Shown one piece after another: positions 45,002-53,357 of a stretch of DNA of 64,000 bases. Origin of the DNA: Bog-473 sp963836605 (GTDB lineage: Bacteria; Actinomycetota; Acidimicrobiia; Acidimicrobiales; RAAP-2); assembly GCA_963836605.1 (NCBI GenBank), contig CAWIKB010000009.1:1054001-1118000 (forward strand), written 5' to 3'. A program made the position numbers and the translations under genes. Each line of letters opens with the position of its first letter. The stretch's first letter is position 1. The notes beneath the pieces were generated by a model that searched no databases, was not told the DNA's origin, and saw only the letters and a program-made list of their open reading frames with translations.

Positions 45002-46288
45002 TCACCCGATCCCGCGTGACGCGGCCAGCTTCTCGTTGGCCAGCTGCTCGGCGAAAGTGTTCGAGAAGGCCTCGGTCCCGTCCTTTTGCACCAGCTCGAA
45101 GTACAGCCAGCCCCCCGGTGGCGGGTGCGCGGCCGCGGCCAGAGCGGTCGGCGACGGGCTGCAGATCGGCGTGGGCGGCAGGCCCTTGTTGAGGTAGGTG
45201 TTGTAGGGACTCTGGATGGCGCGATCTTGGGCGGTCACCGTTCCCCCGTCCTGGCCGAGGGAGTACAGGACGGTCGAGTCCATCTGGAGGGGCATGCCGT
45301 TGGCCAGCCGGTTGTAAATCACGCGGGCCACCTGTGGCATGTTCTTGGTGATGTAGCCCTCCTTCTCCACCACCGAGGCCGCGATGACCACCTGGTACGG
45401 CGTCGTACCCAGCGCCGCGGCCGACTTGGTCGTCACCCCGGCGGCTGTCGCCTGGCTGTCGAATCGTTGCACCATGGCGGTCAGCAAGGCGGTGGTGGAC
45501 TCCCCCGGCAGCACGGCGTAGGTCCCGGTTCCCACCAATCCCTCCAGGTTGTTCGAACCACTCGGTGAGAAGGTCGAATGCACGGCGCCGCTATCGGCCA
45601 CCCGGAGAAACGTGGTGCTCTGGTAACCGGAGAGTTGACCGACCCGCTGGGCGATCTCGTGGAGCGTGAACCCCGGTACCACGGTCAATGCCTGCACGTT
45701 GGGCGGTCCGCTCAAGATCTTGTGCACCTGGGCGAAGGTCGAATTCTGGTGGAGGAAAAAATCTCCCGGCGTGAGGGAAGGGTCGCCATGCACGAAGCCG
45801 TACAGACGGAAGGCCAAGGTGCTGCCGATCACCTTCTTGGCCGACAGGTCCGTGGCCACGGAGCTGACGGACTCGCCGCTGCTGACGTGCACGATCTCGC
45901 CCGGCCCCGCCGAACCGAGGGCGTGGGACTCCAGCTCGTACCACAGCGCGAAGGCCCCGACGATGACGACGACCACGCCCAGCACGGACGCCAGCACCAG
46001 CCGGCGACGACGCACCCGGTCCGAATGCCGCCGCCGCCTCGAGGCCCGGCTCGCTTGCTCCGGCCCCGGCTCCGGCTCCGCCTCCAGCTCTGGCTCGGCC
46101 TCTGGGTCGGCCTCGAACTCGGGTGGGGCCTCGGAATGGGTACTCAGACTCAGCTCAGGCTCAGACTCAGCTCAGAGCCTCAGCGCCCAGCCCTCAGATT
46201 CAGCCCCGGCCCCGGCCCCGGCCCCGGCCCCGGCCCCGGACGCAGGCTCCCCCGCCCCAGGCCGGTCAGGCTCGTCGGAGTCGGTCAC
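45002..46288 (-). CDS. mltG: Endolytic transglycosylase MltG, frame broken in a repeat-rich N-terminal tail
   Basis: MltG cuts nascent glycan strands. The conserved part (GTG 46015 onward, 337 residues) has one membrane helix, LysM-like region VHVSSGESVSSVATDLS, VPGFTLHEIAQRV, catalytic Glu in IAASVVEKEGY, and QMDSTVLYSL with SPYNTYLNKGLPPTPI. Upstream, an acidic then basic tail (EADPEAEPELEAEPEPGPEQ, SRASRRRRHSDRVRRRR) is open in the same frame. It joins, after a shift at about 46150-46190, a segment starting at GTG 46288 that overlaps the ruvX stop as GTGA. That overlap and the GA-repeat tail support 46288 as the true start. Confidence 0.85.
46204..46239 (-). repeat. GGGGCC hexanucleotide x6 in the mltG N-terminal tail
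   Basis: Six perfect GGGGCC units on the minus strand, encoding alternating Gly and Ala. The G-runs could form a G-quadruplex in the coding strand or mRNA close to the mltG start. Confidence 0.92.
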
Positions 46289-46728
46289 GCCGAGGAACCC
46301 GCAGCCTCGAGCCACGACTGCAGCAGCACCATGGCGGCAGCGCTGTCGATCACCGAACGCGACGCCTTGCCCTTGCGGCCCGCCGCGGTCAGGGATCGTT
46401 GCGCCTCCACGGTGGTGAGCCGCTCATCGGCCGTCACCACCTCGATACCCAGCGGCGCCCACAGGGCCCGCAACGCCTCCACCTCGTCCAGCGCCGCCCG
46501 CGCCGCGGGGCCCACCTGGCCCGTGAGGCTCAGGGGCACGCCGATCACCACCGTCGTCGCCTCGATCTCCGACACCGCAGCCACCATGGCCGCCCGGTCG
46601 CGCGCCGGGTCGCCGCTGCGTTCCACCGTGCCCCACGGTGAAGCCAGGGTCCGCCGGCTGTCGCTGTAGGCCACGCCGATGCGGCGGGTACCCAGGTCCA
46701 GCGCGGCGACGCGCCCACCGGGACTCAC
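46285..46728 (-). CDS. ruvX: Putative pre-16S rRNA nuclease YqgF/RuvX
   Basis: A 147-residue RNase-H-fold protein. VAALDLGTRRIGVAYSD holds the first catalytic Asp, VVIGVPLSLTGQVGPAA the second strand, VVTADERLTTVEAQRSL the Asp-Glu-Arg motif and SVIDSAAAMVLLQSWL the last Asp. It sits between alaS and mltG, the usual actinobacterial order, with 4-base overlaps on both sides. Confidence 0.94.
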   Translation of the reverse strand: MSPGGRVAALDLGTRRIGVAYSDSRRTLASPWGTVERSGDPARDRAAMVAAVSEIEATTVVIGVPLSLTGQVGPAARAALDEVEALRALWAPLGIEVVTADERLTTVEAQRSLTAAGRKGKASRSVIDSAAAMVLLQSWLEAAGSSA

Positions 46729-49340
46729 GCGGAGAGCAGCCGTCGGGCTTCGTCCAGGACCTCGTCCAACCGGGACGGGTCCCTGCCCCCGGCCAACGCC
46801 AGCTCGGGTGTGCCGCCACCGCCACCGCCGGCGATCGCCCCCAACGACTTGACCAGATCGGCGGCGTTGGGCCCGTTCGGACCGGTCGCACCGGCGATGG
46901 CCACCTTCACGCCGTCGGGCGAGCCGGCAAGGACGACCGCTCTAGGGCCATCCCGCCGCAGGACGGCCTGGGCCAGAGCCTGCAGCGCCTTGGGCTCCAC
47001 CCCGTCACGGCGGGCCACCACGACCCCGTCGACCGCGCCCGCGGCAAGCTCGAGTGCCACCGACTCGCTCGACTGTTGGCGCAGCTTCGAAAGCTCCTTG
47101 TCCCCCTCGCGCTGGCGGGCCAGCAGACGCTCGAGCGCAGCCACCACCCCGTCGGGCTCGGTCCGCAGCAGCTCGGCCACCCCGCCCAGTGTGCGCTCCT
47201 GGGCGAGGGCGCGGTCCAAGGCCACCCGACCGGTCACCGCCTCGATCCGCCGGGTGTTCGAGCCGATGGAGCCTTCCGACACCAGGGCGATCGGGCCGAT
47301 CTGCCCCAGCGAGTCGACGTGGGTCCCACCGCAGAACTCCAACGAGTGCGCCCCCGATTGGACGACCCGCACCGAGTCGCCGTACTTGTCACCGAAGAAG
47401 GCGATGGCCCCCATCCGCTCCGCCTCCTGGCGCGAGGTCTCGGTGGTCTCGACCGGATCGTCGGTGAGCACGGCATTGTTGGCCAGCGCCAACACGGCAT
47501 CGAGCTCGTCGGGCGTGGGCTGTTCATGATGCGAGAAGTCGAAGCGCAACCGATCCGGCGCCACCAGCGAGCCCTGCTGGCGCACGTGCTCACCCAGGAT
47601 CGAGCGCAGCGCGGCATGCAGCAGATGGGTGGCGGTGTGGTTGCGACGGATGGCCTCGCGGCGCGGCGCGTCGATCGTGGCCAGCGCGTCCTGTCCCACC
47701 ACGAGGTCACCGTTCACCCGGGCCCGATGGGCCACCAGGCCGGGCAGGACGTACACGGTGTCGACCACGTCGGCGATCCCGGTCTCGGTGACGATGGTGC
47801 CGGTGTCGCCCACCTGTCCCCCGCCTTCGGCGTAGAAAGGCGTCTGATCCAAGAAGATCTCATCGAGCTCGCCTTCGCCTTTGTCGTCACGCTCGTCGGC
47901 GCCGCTGCCCTCGCCCCCGCTCCTGCCCTCGCCGCCGGCCAACCGACCGATGATCCGGGCGGGCACTTCGTAGTGGGCAACCGAGCGCCCCACGAAGGGG
48001 GTCGGCCCCTCCGCCTCGAGCAGGGCGCGGTAGGACGACTCGTCGCCCGCCTTGGCCGGCTTGGCCGCGGCGCGGGCCCGCTCCCGCTGCTCGGCCATGG
48101 CGGCGTCGAACCCGGCCCGGTCGACCTCCACGCCTGCGTCGCGGGCCAGCTCCTCGGTGAGCTCCACCGGGAAGCCGTGGGTGTCGTGCAGGGTGAAGGC
48201 CACGTCGCCTCCGAGCACCTTCTCCCCGGTGGCGAACGCCTCCTCCAACTTGCCCAACCCGGCGCGCAGCGTGCGATCGAAACCGGCTTCCTCGCGAGCG
48301 ACCACGTTGACGACGACGTCGTGCTGCTCGACCAGCGTGGGCCACGCCGTTCCGAGCACCTCGGTCGCGGCCTGCACCAGGGTGGGACCAACCGGCTTGT
48401 CCACGCCGAGACGGCGGGCCGCCAGCACCGCTCGGCGCACCACCCGGCGCAGCACGTAGCCCCGTCCCTCGTTGGCCGGGAGCACGCCGTCGGCCACCAG
48501 CATCGACATGGCCCGGCCGTGATCGGCCATCACGCGCAGGGCGATGTCGGTCTGGTCGTCCTGGCCATAGGGCGTGCCACAGAGTGAGGCCGCCGCGTCG
48601 ATGATGGGTACGAAGAGGTCGGTGTCGAACACGGATTCGTGGCCCTGCAGCATGGGCAGGATCCGCTCGAAGCCGGCCCCGGTGTCGATGTTCTTGTGGG
48701 GCAGGTCGGTCAGGCTCCCGTCGGCCTCCCGGTTGAGCTGCATGAAGACCAGATTCCACAGTTCGACGAAACGGTCCTCGCCCCCGAACTTCGGCCCGCC
48801 GTCCTCGCCGTACTTGGGGCCCTTGTCGATGAAGATCTCCGAATCCGGGCCGCAGGGCCCGGTGTCCCCCATGCCCCACCAGTTGTCCTCGTCTCCCATG
48901 CGCTGGATCCGCTCGGCCCGCACACCCACCTTGTCGATCCAGATCTGCTCGGCCTCGTCGTCGCTGTCGTGGACCGTGACCCAGAGGCGATCGCCGTCGA
49001 AGCCAAAGACCTCGGTCAACAGCTCCCAGGCCATGGGGATGGCCTCTTCCTTGAAGTAGTCGCCGAAGCTGAAGTTGCCCAGCATCTCGAAGAAGGTGCA
49101 GTGGTAGGTATCGGTGCCGACTATCTCGATATCGGGCGTGCGGAAGCACTTCTGGATGCTGGTGGCCCGCGGCCAGGGCGCCTGCTCGTAGCCCACGAAG
49201 TAGGGCTTGAACGGCACCATGCCGGCGATGGTGAAGAGCACCGACGGGTCGTGTGGGATCAGGCTGGCGGAGGGGACCGCCACGTGCCCCCGATCGGTGA
49301 AGTAGCGCGTGAAGGCCGCCCGCAACTCATTGGCGTCCAT
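46725..49340 (-). CDS. alaS: Alanyl-tRNA synthetase
   Basis: At 871 residues this is full length. The class II core starts at MDANELRAAFTRYFTDRGH and includes MLGNFSFGDYFKEEAI and WWGMGDTGPCGPDSEIF. The editing domain has HTATHLLHAAL (about residue 566) and CGGTHV (about 668), the four Zn ligands. A Gly/Glu/Asp-rich insertion (GGEGRSGGEGSGADERDDKG, about 465-487) lies ahead of LDQTPFYAEGGGQVGD. The C-terminal DHHA1 domain ends GGGGGGTPELALAGGRDPSR. ATG 49340. Confidence 0.96.
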   Translation of the reverse strand: MDANELRAAFTRYFTDRGHVAVPSASLIPHDPSVLFTIAGMVPFKPYFVGYEQAPWPRATSIQKCFRTPDIEIVGTDTYHCTFFEMLGNFSFGDYFKEEAIPMAWELLTEVFGFDGDRLWVTVHDSDDEAEQIWIDKVGVRAERIQRMGDEDNWWGMGDTGPCGPDSEIFIDKGPKYGEDGGPKFGGEDRFVELWNLVFMQLNREADGSLTDLPHKNIDTGAGFERILPMLQGHESVFDTDLFVPIIDAAASLCGTPYGQDDQTDIALRVMADHGRAMSMLVADGVLPANEGRGYVLRRVVRRAVLAARRLGVDKPVGPTLVQAATEVLGTAWPTLVEQHDVVVNVVAREEAGFDRTLRAGLGKLEEAFATGEKVLGGDVAFTLHDTHGFPVELTEELARDAGVEVDRAGFDAAMAEQRERARAAAKPAKAGDESSYRALLEAEGPTPFVGRSVAHYEVPARIIGRLAGGEGRSGGEGSGADERDDKGEGELDEIFLDQTPFYAEGGGQVGDTGTIVTETGIADVVDTVYVLPGLVAHRARVNGDLVVGQDALATIDAPRREAIRRNHTATHLLHAALRSILGEHVRQQGSLVAPDRLRFDFSHHEQPTPDELDAVLALANNAVLTDDPVETTETSRQEAERMGAIAFFGDKYGDSVRVVQSGAHSLEFCGGTHVDSLGQIGPIALVSEGSIGSNTRRIEAVTGRVALDRALAQERTLGGVAELLRTEPDGVVAALERLLARQREGDKELSKLRQQSSESVALELAAGAVDGVVVARRDGVEPKALQALAQAVLRRDGPRAVVLAGSPDGVKVAIAGATGPNGPNAADLVKSLGAIAGGGGGGTPELALAGGRDPSRLDEVLDEARRLLSA

Positions 49341-49647
49341 TTCTGAAGCTTAACGGCGCGGCTACGGGGTTCTGGTGGGCGGCCGCGCTCCGGTGGGCGC
49401 GGCCCAGAGCGAGGTCTCGAATGAGGGTCGGGTGGGCGACCGAACGTCGGCTGCCGGTGGATGCGGCCGAGGGTCGGGTGGGAGCGGCCGGGGGTCGGTT
49501 GGCGCCAGCATGTTTGGCGCGGCATTGTCCTCCCGCCGACGCTGCGATGAGGCTACGATCCACCGGCGGACCAAGGCTGGATCGTCTCGCCTACGAGAAC
49601 AGCCGGGGGAGTTCATCTCGGGCTCTGTTCCGTAGCTGGGGGTGGAG
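49341..49647. other. Intergenic region upstream of alaS and the Tat protein gene, with degenerate G-rich repeats
   Basis: 307 bases between divergent genes. From about 49375 to 49505 a degenerate unit (GGGTCGGGTGGG followed by A/C and CGGCC variants) recurs several times, spaced 20-30 bases apart. Nearer the Tat gene, AACAGCC and GGCTCTGTT form an imperfect inverted repeat (about 49595-49629). No T-box or tRNA-like element for alaS was recognised. Confidence 0.4.
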
Positions 49648-50832
49648 ATGCCCGACCACGAAGCATCCCGGAGTGACGTGACCCTCGAAGAGGTTGCGGG
49701 CGCGATGGCCCAGATGGCCGCCGACCACTCGAAGCTCAAAGCGGAGAATGCAGATCTGGCCGCCCGCCTGGAACGTTTGGAGCGTGGCTCCCGCACCGCC
49801 GCGCCGCCCGACATGTCCCCCGGCCATCCCCACGGCCTCTTCACCGGCGACCCACTCGACGACACGACAGCAGCGGGCGAGGCTACGAAACACTCTCAAG
49901 GTCTTGCAGCTGCGGCCGACGGAGCATCCAGCATCACCCGGCGGTCAGCCTTCAAGGCCTTCGGCGCCGCTGCGGCTGCCGGGGCCGGAGTGGCTCTGGG
50001 CGCAACGGTGCTGGGGGCCGAGCCCGTCGCGGCGAGTCCCATCACCTATGTGCGATTGGGTGGCGCCAACTCAACTGGTGCCGACACGAGCATCACCACC
50101 TCCGCCGGCCACGGCGTGCTCGGGTCGACCAGTGATGCGACCTCGGCCGGCATCGGCGGGCGGGACACGAGCGCCGGTGGTGGCAGGGGTATCGAGGCCG
50201 AATCGACCCACGGACTCGGCCTCGTCGCCCAGGGCGGTCTCGCTCCACTTCTGCTGACTCCCTCCACCACGACGGGTCCGCCCACATCGGGGAGCCATGC
50301 CACCGGCGAGGTCTACGTCGACGCCGTCGGCTTCGTCTACATATGTTCTGTCGTGGGATCACCCGGCACGTGGCAGCGGTTCACGCCAGCCGCACCCGGC
50401 TACGAGAACGCCGACTCCGACGCCGGACTGCTCGGGAAGTCCGGCTCGGTCAACCTGTTCTCGACCCCCATCCGGATATTCGACACGCGCACGTCAACTG
50501 GGCCGATCGGACCGAATGGGGGCATCGTGGTCCAAGTGGGCGGGCTAACTTTCCAATCCGTCTCCATCCCCGCCAACGTGGCCGGGGTGCTCGGCAATGT
50601 CACAGCGGTGCAGCCCAGCGGCGACGGCTACCTCACACTGTTCGCGTCCGCGCAGGTTGCGCCGCCGTTGGTCTCGAACCTCAACTTCCAAAGCGGCGAC
50701 ATCGCCCGGGGGAATTTCTGCGTGGTGGGGCTCAACGGGGGCCAGATGATCATCAATGCCACAGGAGCAAGGACCGAGGTGGTCTTCGATGCGACGGGGT
50801 TCATCTATGCATCCCCCTCCGCTGGGGAGTGA
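49648..50832 (+). CDS. Tat-exported surface protein with N-terminal coiled coil (diverged member of the 59-64 kb family)
   Basis: A 394-residue protein in three parts: MPDHEASRSDVTLEEVAGAM and a Leu/Glu-rich coiled coil (about 12-47), a spacer, a Tat signal (ITRRSAFKAFGAAAAAGAGV, about 93-112), then a Gly/Ser/Thr-rich exported part. Its C-terminal domain starts IRIFDTRTSTGPIGPNGG and ends VVFDATGFIY, the D-T-R type beta domain common in actinobacterial exported proteins. It is the same family as the tandem genes at 59-64 kb but only distantly similar in the C-terminal domain and lacks their leader. ATG 49648 follows GGGTGGAG; GTG 49642 is an alternative. Confidence 0.78.
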   Translation: MPDHEASRSDVTLEEVAGAMAQMAADHSKLKAENADLAARLERLERGSRTAAPPDMSPGHPHGLFTGDPLDDTTAAGEATKHSQGLAAAADGASSITRRSAFKAFGAAAAAGAGVALGATVLGAEPVAASPITYVRLGGANSTGADTSITTSAGHGVLGSTSDATSAGIGGRDTSAGGGRGIEAESTHGLGLVAQGGLAPLLLTPSTTTGPPTSGSHATGEVYVDAVGFVYICSVVGSPGTWQRFTPAAPGYENADSDAGLLGKSGSVNLFSTPIRIFDTRTSTGPIGPNGGIVVQVGGLTFQSVSIPANVAGVLGNVTAVQPSGDGYLTLFASAQVAPPLVSNLNFQSGDIARGNFCVVGLNGGQMIINATGARTEVVFDATGFIYASPSAGE

Positions 50833-50893
50833 GCCTCGGGCGCGATGAACCCGTCCAGCGACATCGTCACGCTGAAGAACACCTTTCCGGCCC

Positions 50894-51400
50894 TCAGTCC
50901 TCAACTCCCTTCCGAACGATCTCGGTGACGTAGGCAGCCAGGTTGCTCAAGGTCTGTTGGCCGCCCTCGATCGCGTGGTACTTCTCGACTGCCTCGTCGC
51001 GCAGCTCCTTGGTGGGGAACACCGCGCGCATCTCGATCCGCGTCGCCGCGCCGTCGGGCGCGAACGTCAAAACCGACTCGAAGGCGTTCGGGTCGCCGCG
51101 GAACTCACCGTGCAGCAGCACAATCCGCTCCGGCGGGGCGATCTCGGTCCAGGAGATCCACTCCTGGTAGTCCGTCCCGTCCGGTCCGTGCATCTCGAAG
51201 TCCCACTCCCCGCCGACGCGGAACTCGAATGCCCGCGTGGTGGTGGTGAACCCCTCCGGTCCCCACCACCGCGACAGGTGCCGCACCTCGGTGAACGCCT
51301 CGAACACCAGCTCCCGTGGGGCACTGATGACCCGGGAGATCACAATCTCGCGGCCGGCCGGCACGGACTGCGCCCGTGCTCCTCGTCCTGTCACGCTCAT
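50894..51400 (-). CDS. SRPBCC/AHSA1 domain protein
   Basis: A 168-residue START-like fold: IVISRVISAPRELVFEAFTE, LSRWWGPEGFTTTTRAFEFR, GGEWDFEMHGPDGTDYQEWI, PERIVLLHGEF and the C-terminal helix GGQQTLSNLAAYV. It is encoded with an ArsR repressor (TGATG overlap), the common pair in actinobacteria. The ligand is unknown. Confidence 0.9.
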   Translation of the reverse strand: MSVTGRGARAQSVPAGREIVISRVISAPRELVFEAFTEVRHLSRWWGPEGFTTTTRAFEFRVGGEWDFEMHGPDGTDYQEWISWTEIAPPERIVLLHGEFRGDPNAFESVLTFAPDGAATRIEMRAVFPTKELRDEAVEKYHAIEGGQQTLSNLAAYVTEIVRKGVED

Positions 51401-51744
51401 CAGCTACTCCTCCCGCTTCCCAACTTGAGGTCCTGCACGTACTCGTCCAGCCGGTCGAAGCTCTCGTTCCAGAACCGCTCGAACCCACCGGTCCACTCGT
51501 GAACCGGTCGCAGCCCGCGGGCGTCAAGGCCGTACAGGCGTTGCTTGCCTACCCTGCGGTCTCGCACCAGTCCGACCTCGCGGAGCACCCGCAGGTGTTT
51601 GGACGCTCCCGGCTGGGTCATCCCCAGCTCCTGGGCCAACTCGGTCACCGGCTCCTCGCCCGCCTGCAGCAGCACCAGGATCTCCCGCCGCTGCTGCTCG
51701 GCGATCGCGTTGAAGACGTCCGACGTCGTCGCTGCTCGTGCCAT
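51400..51744 (-). CDS. ArsR-family transcriptional regulator
   Basis: A 114-residue winged helix-turn-helix protein: DVFNAIAEQQRREILVLLQA, PVTELAQELGMTQPGASKHL (recognition helix), REVGLVRDRRVGKQRLYGLD. No metal-binding cysteine motif is present, as usual for members paired with AHSA1 proteins. It likely represses its own operon. ATCATATTCCGATATCGGC (about 51752-51771) upstream includes the palindrome CCGATATCGG, a candidate operator. Confidence 0.9.
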   Translation of the reverse strand: MARAATTSDVFNAIAEQQRREILVLLQAGEEPVTELAQELGMTQPGASKHLRVLREVGLVRDRRVGKQRLYGLDARGLRPVHEWTGGFERFWNESFDRLDEYVQDLKLGSGRSS

Positions 51745-51757
51745 GCCCCACAATCAT

Positions 51758-51774
51758 ATTCCGATATCGGCATA
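51758..51774. promoter_or_regulatory. Palindrome CCGATATCGG upstream of the ArsR gene
   Basis: A perfect 10-bp palindrome in an AT-richer stretch (CATATTCCGATATCGGCATA) about 15-25 bases upstream of the ArsR start. ArsR repressors bind such dyads over their own promoter. The role is inferred from position. Confidence 0.45.
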
Positions 51775-51850
51775 ACATCAAGCCGAGCGGCAACTCAATT
51801 CAGGCCAACCGCTCGACGCGAGGTCATCGTCTCCCCGACTCTCTCCTCCG

Positions 51851-52010
51851 CCGGGTTATCGGCCGGATGGGGTCATATCGTCCGGCCGAATCACCTTCCC
51901 ACCAGGTCATCTTCCCGCCGGGTCATCGGCCGGGCGGGGTCATATCGTCCCGCCGAATCACCTTCCCACTGGGTCATCTTCCCGCCGGGTCATCCTCCCG
52001 CGGGGTCGGC
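51851..52010. repeat. 67-bp tandem repeats at the 3' end of rarA
   Basis: Units start at 51851, 51918 and 51985 (the last partial). Full units differ at about six positions and contain shorter internal repeats of CCGGGTCATC and ACCAGGTCATC type. The partial unit encodes the last residues and stop of rarA, so the array probably arose by expansion from that end. Beyond rarA it is noncoding. Confidence 0.88.
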
Positions 52011-53309
52011 TCGTAGTACACGTGGCCCTCGAGCGCATCGGGGCGATACTGCTGGCGCACGGTGCCCGACGGGTCGTCGTGTGGGTAGACATAGCCTTCG
52101 CCATGACCGATGGAGCCAGCGGCCTTGTACGACGCGTCGCGCAGATGGGTCGGCACCTCCTGGGGGAGGCCGGAACGCACGTCCTCGGTGGCCCGTCCCA
52201 GGGCCACGATGACCGCGTTCGACTTGGGGGCGCCGCGCCAGATAGATGACCGCTTCGGCCAGATTGAGCGCCGCTTCGGGCAGACCGACGTACTCGACGG
52301 CCCGGGCGGCGGCCTCGGCGACGAGGAGGGCGGTGGGGTCGGCCAAACCGATGTCCTCGCTGGCCAGGATCACCATGCGCCGGGCCAGGAAGCGTGGGTC
52401 CTCCCCGCCCTCGATCATGCGGGCCATCCAGTAGAGACCGGCGTCGGGATCCGACCCCCGAACGCTCTTGATCAGGGCCGAGATCTGGTCGTAGTGCTCG
52501 TCGGCGCCCTGATGGAACAGGCGGCCGTCGCGGGCCTTCGACATGTCGTCGATGGTCAACTTCACCGGTGCCGAAGCGTCGGCCGCGCGTGCGCGGGGGG
52601 TGGTGGCGCTGGTGGTGGTTGCGTCAGTGTTCCCGGCTTGGCGGGCCCGGACCAGGGCCGCGGCCACCTCCACCGTGGTCAGCGCGGCCCGGGCGTCGCC
52701 CTCGCACGCGGCCACCACGGCGTCGATGGCGTCATCGTCCGCTTCGGCTTCCTCGACGGCCAGGCCGCGCCGGACCAGCGTGCGCAGGTTGTCGGGGCTG
52801 AGGGGGTGCAGCCGCCACAGGGAGGCCCGGCTGAGGAGCGGGGCGTTGACCTCGAAGAAAGGGTTTTCCGTGGTGGCCCCGATGAGCACCACCAACCCGT
52901 CTTCGACGGCGGGGAGCAGCACGTCCTGCTGTGACTTGTTGAAGCGGTGCACCTCATCGACGAAGAGCATGGTTCCCTGCCCCTGCTCGCCCAACCGACG
53001 GCTGGCCTCGGCGAGCGCTTCACGCACATCTTTGACGCCGGCGGCGGTGGCCGAGAGGGTGACGAGGTGCTTGGCCGTGGTGGCGGCCAAGAGCCGGGCC
53101 AATGTGGTCTTGCCGGTGCCGGCCGGGCCCCAGAGGATGGCCGACCCGACGCGGTCGCTCTCGGCCAGCGTGCGCAGGGGGGCGCCGGGACCGACGAGGT
53201 GCTCCTGGCCCACGACTTCATCGAGCGTGCGCGGGCGCAGCCGCGAGGCCAGCGGAGCCTGGCGCTCGAGCTGCCGGTTGGCCGCGTCGGCGAAGAGGCT
53301 CTCGGTCAC
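51974..53309 (-). CDS. rarA: Replication-associated recombination protein RarA, one apparent frameshift
   Basis: RarA (MgsA) is an AAA+ ATPase acting at stalled forks. RPRTLDEVVGQEHLVGPGAP, Walker A WGPAGTGKTTLARLL, Walker B MLFVDEVHRFNKSQQD and sensor ATTENPFFEVNAPLLSR are intact. A Thr/Ala-rich insertion (about 233-252) lies before the C-terminal domain. In the C-terminal domain the frame breaks in a C-run at about 52225-52230; skipping one C joins YLARRP to KSNAVIVALGRATEDV and reaches the stop at 51974. About 444 residues, like E. coli (447). Confidence 0.9.
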
Positions 53310-53357
53310 GGGCGGTCGGTCACGGGCGGCGAGTCATGGGCGGTGGCGAAGGGCCGA

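Noticed and set aside
46638..48587. A 649-codon open frame opposite alaS
   Set aside because: Antisense to a fully conserved alanyl-tRNA synthetase; no domain, ribosome site or sensible composition.
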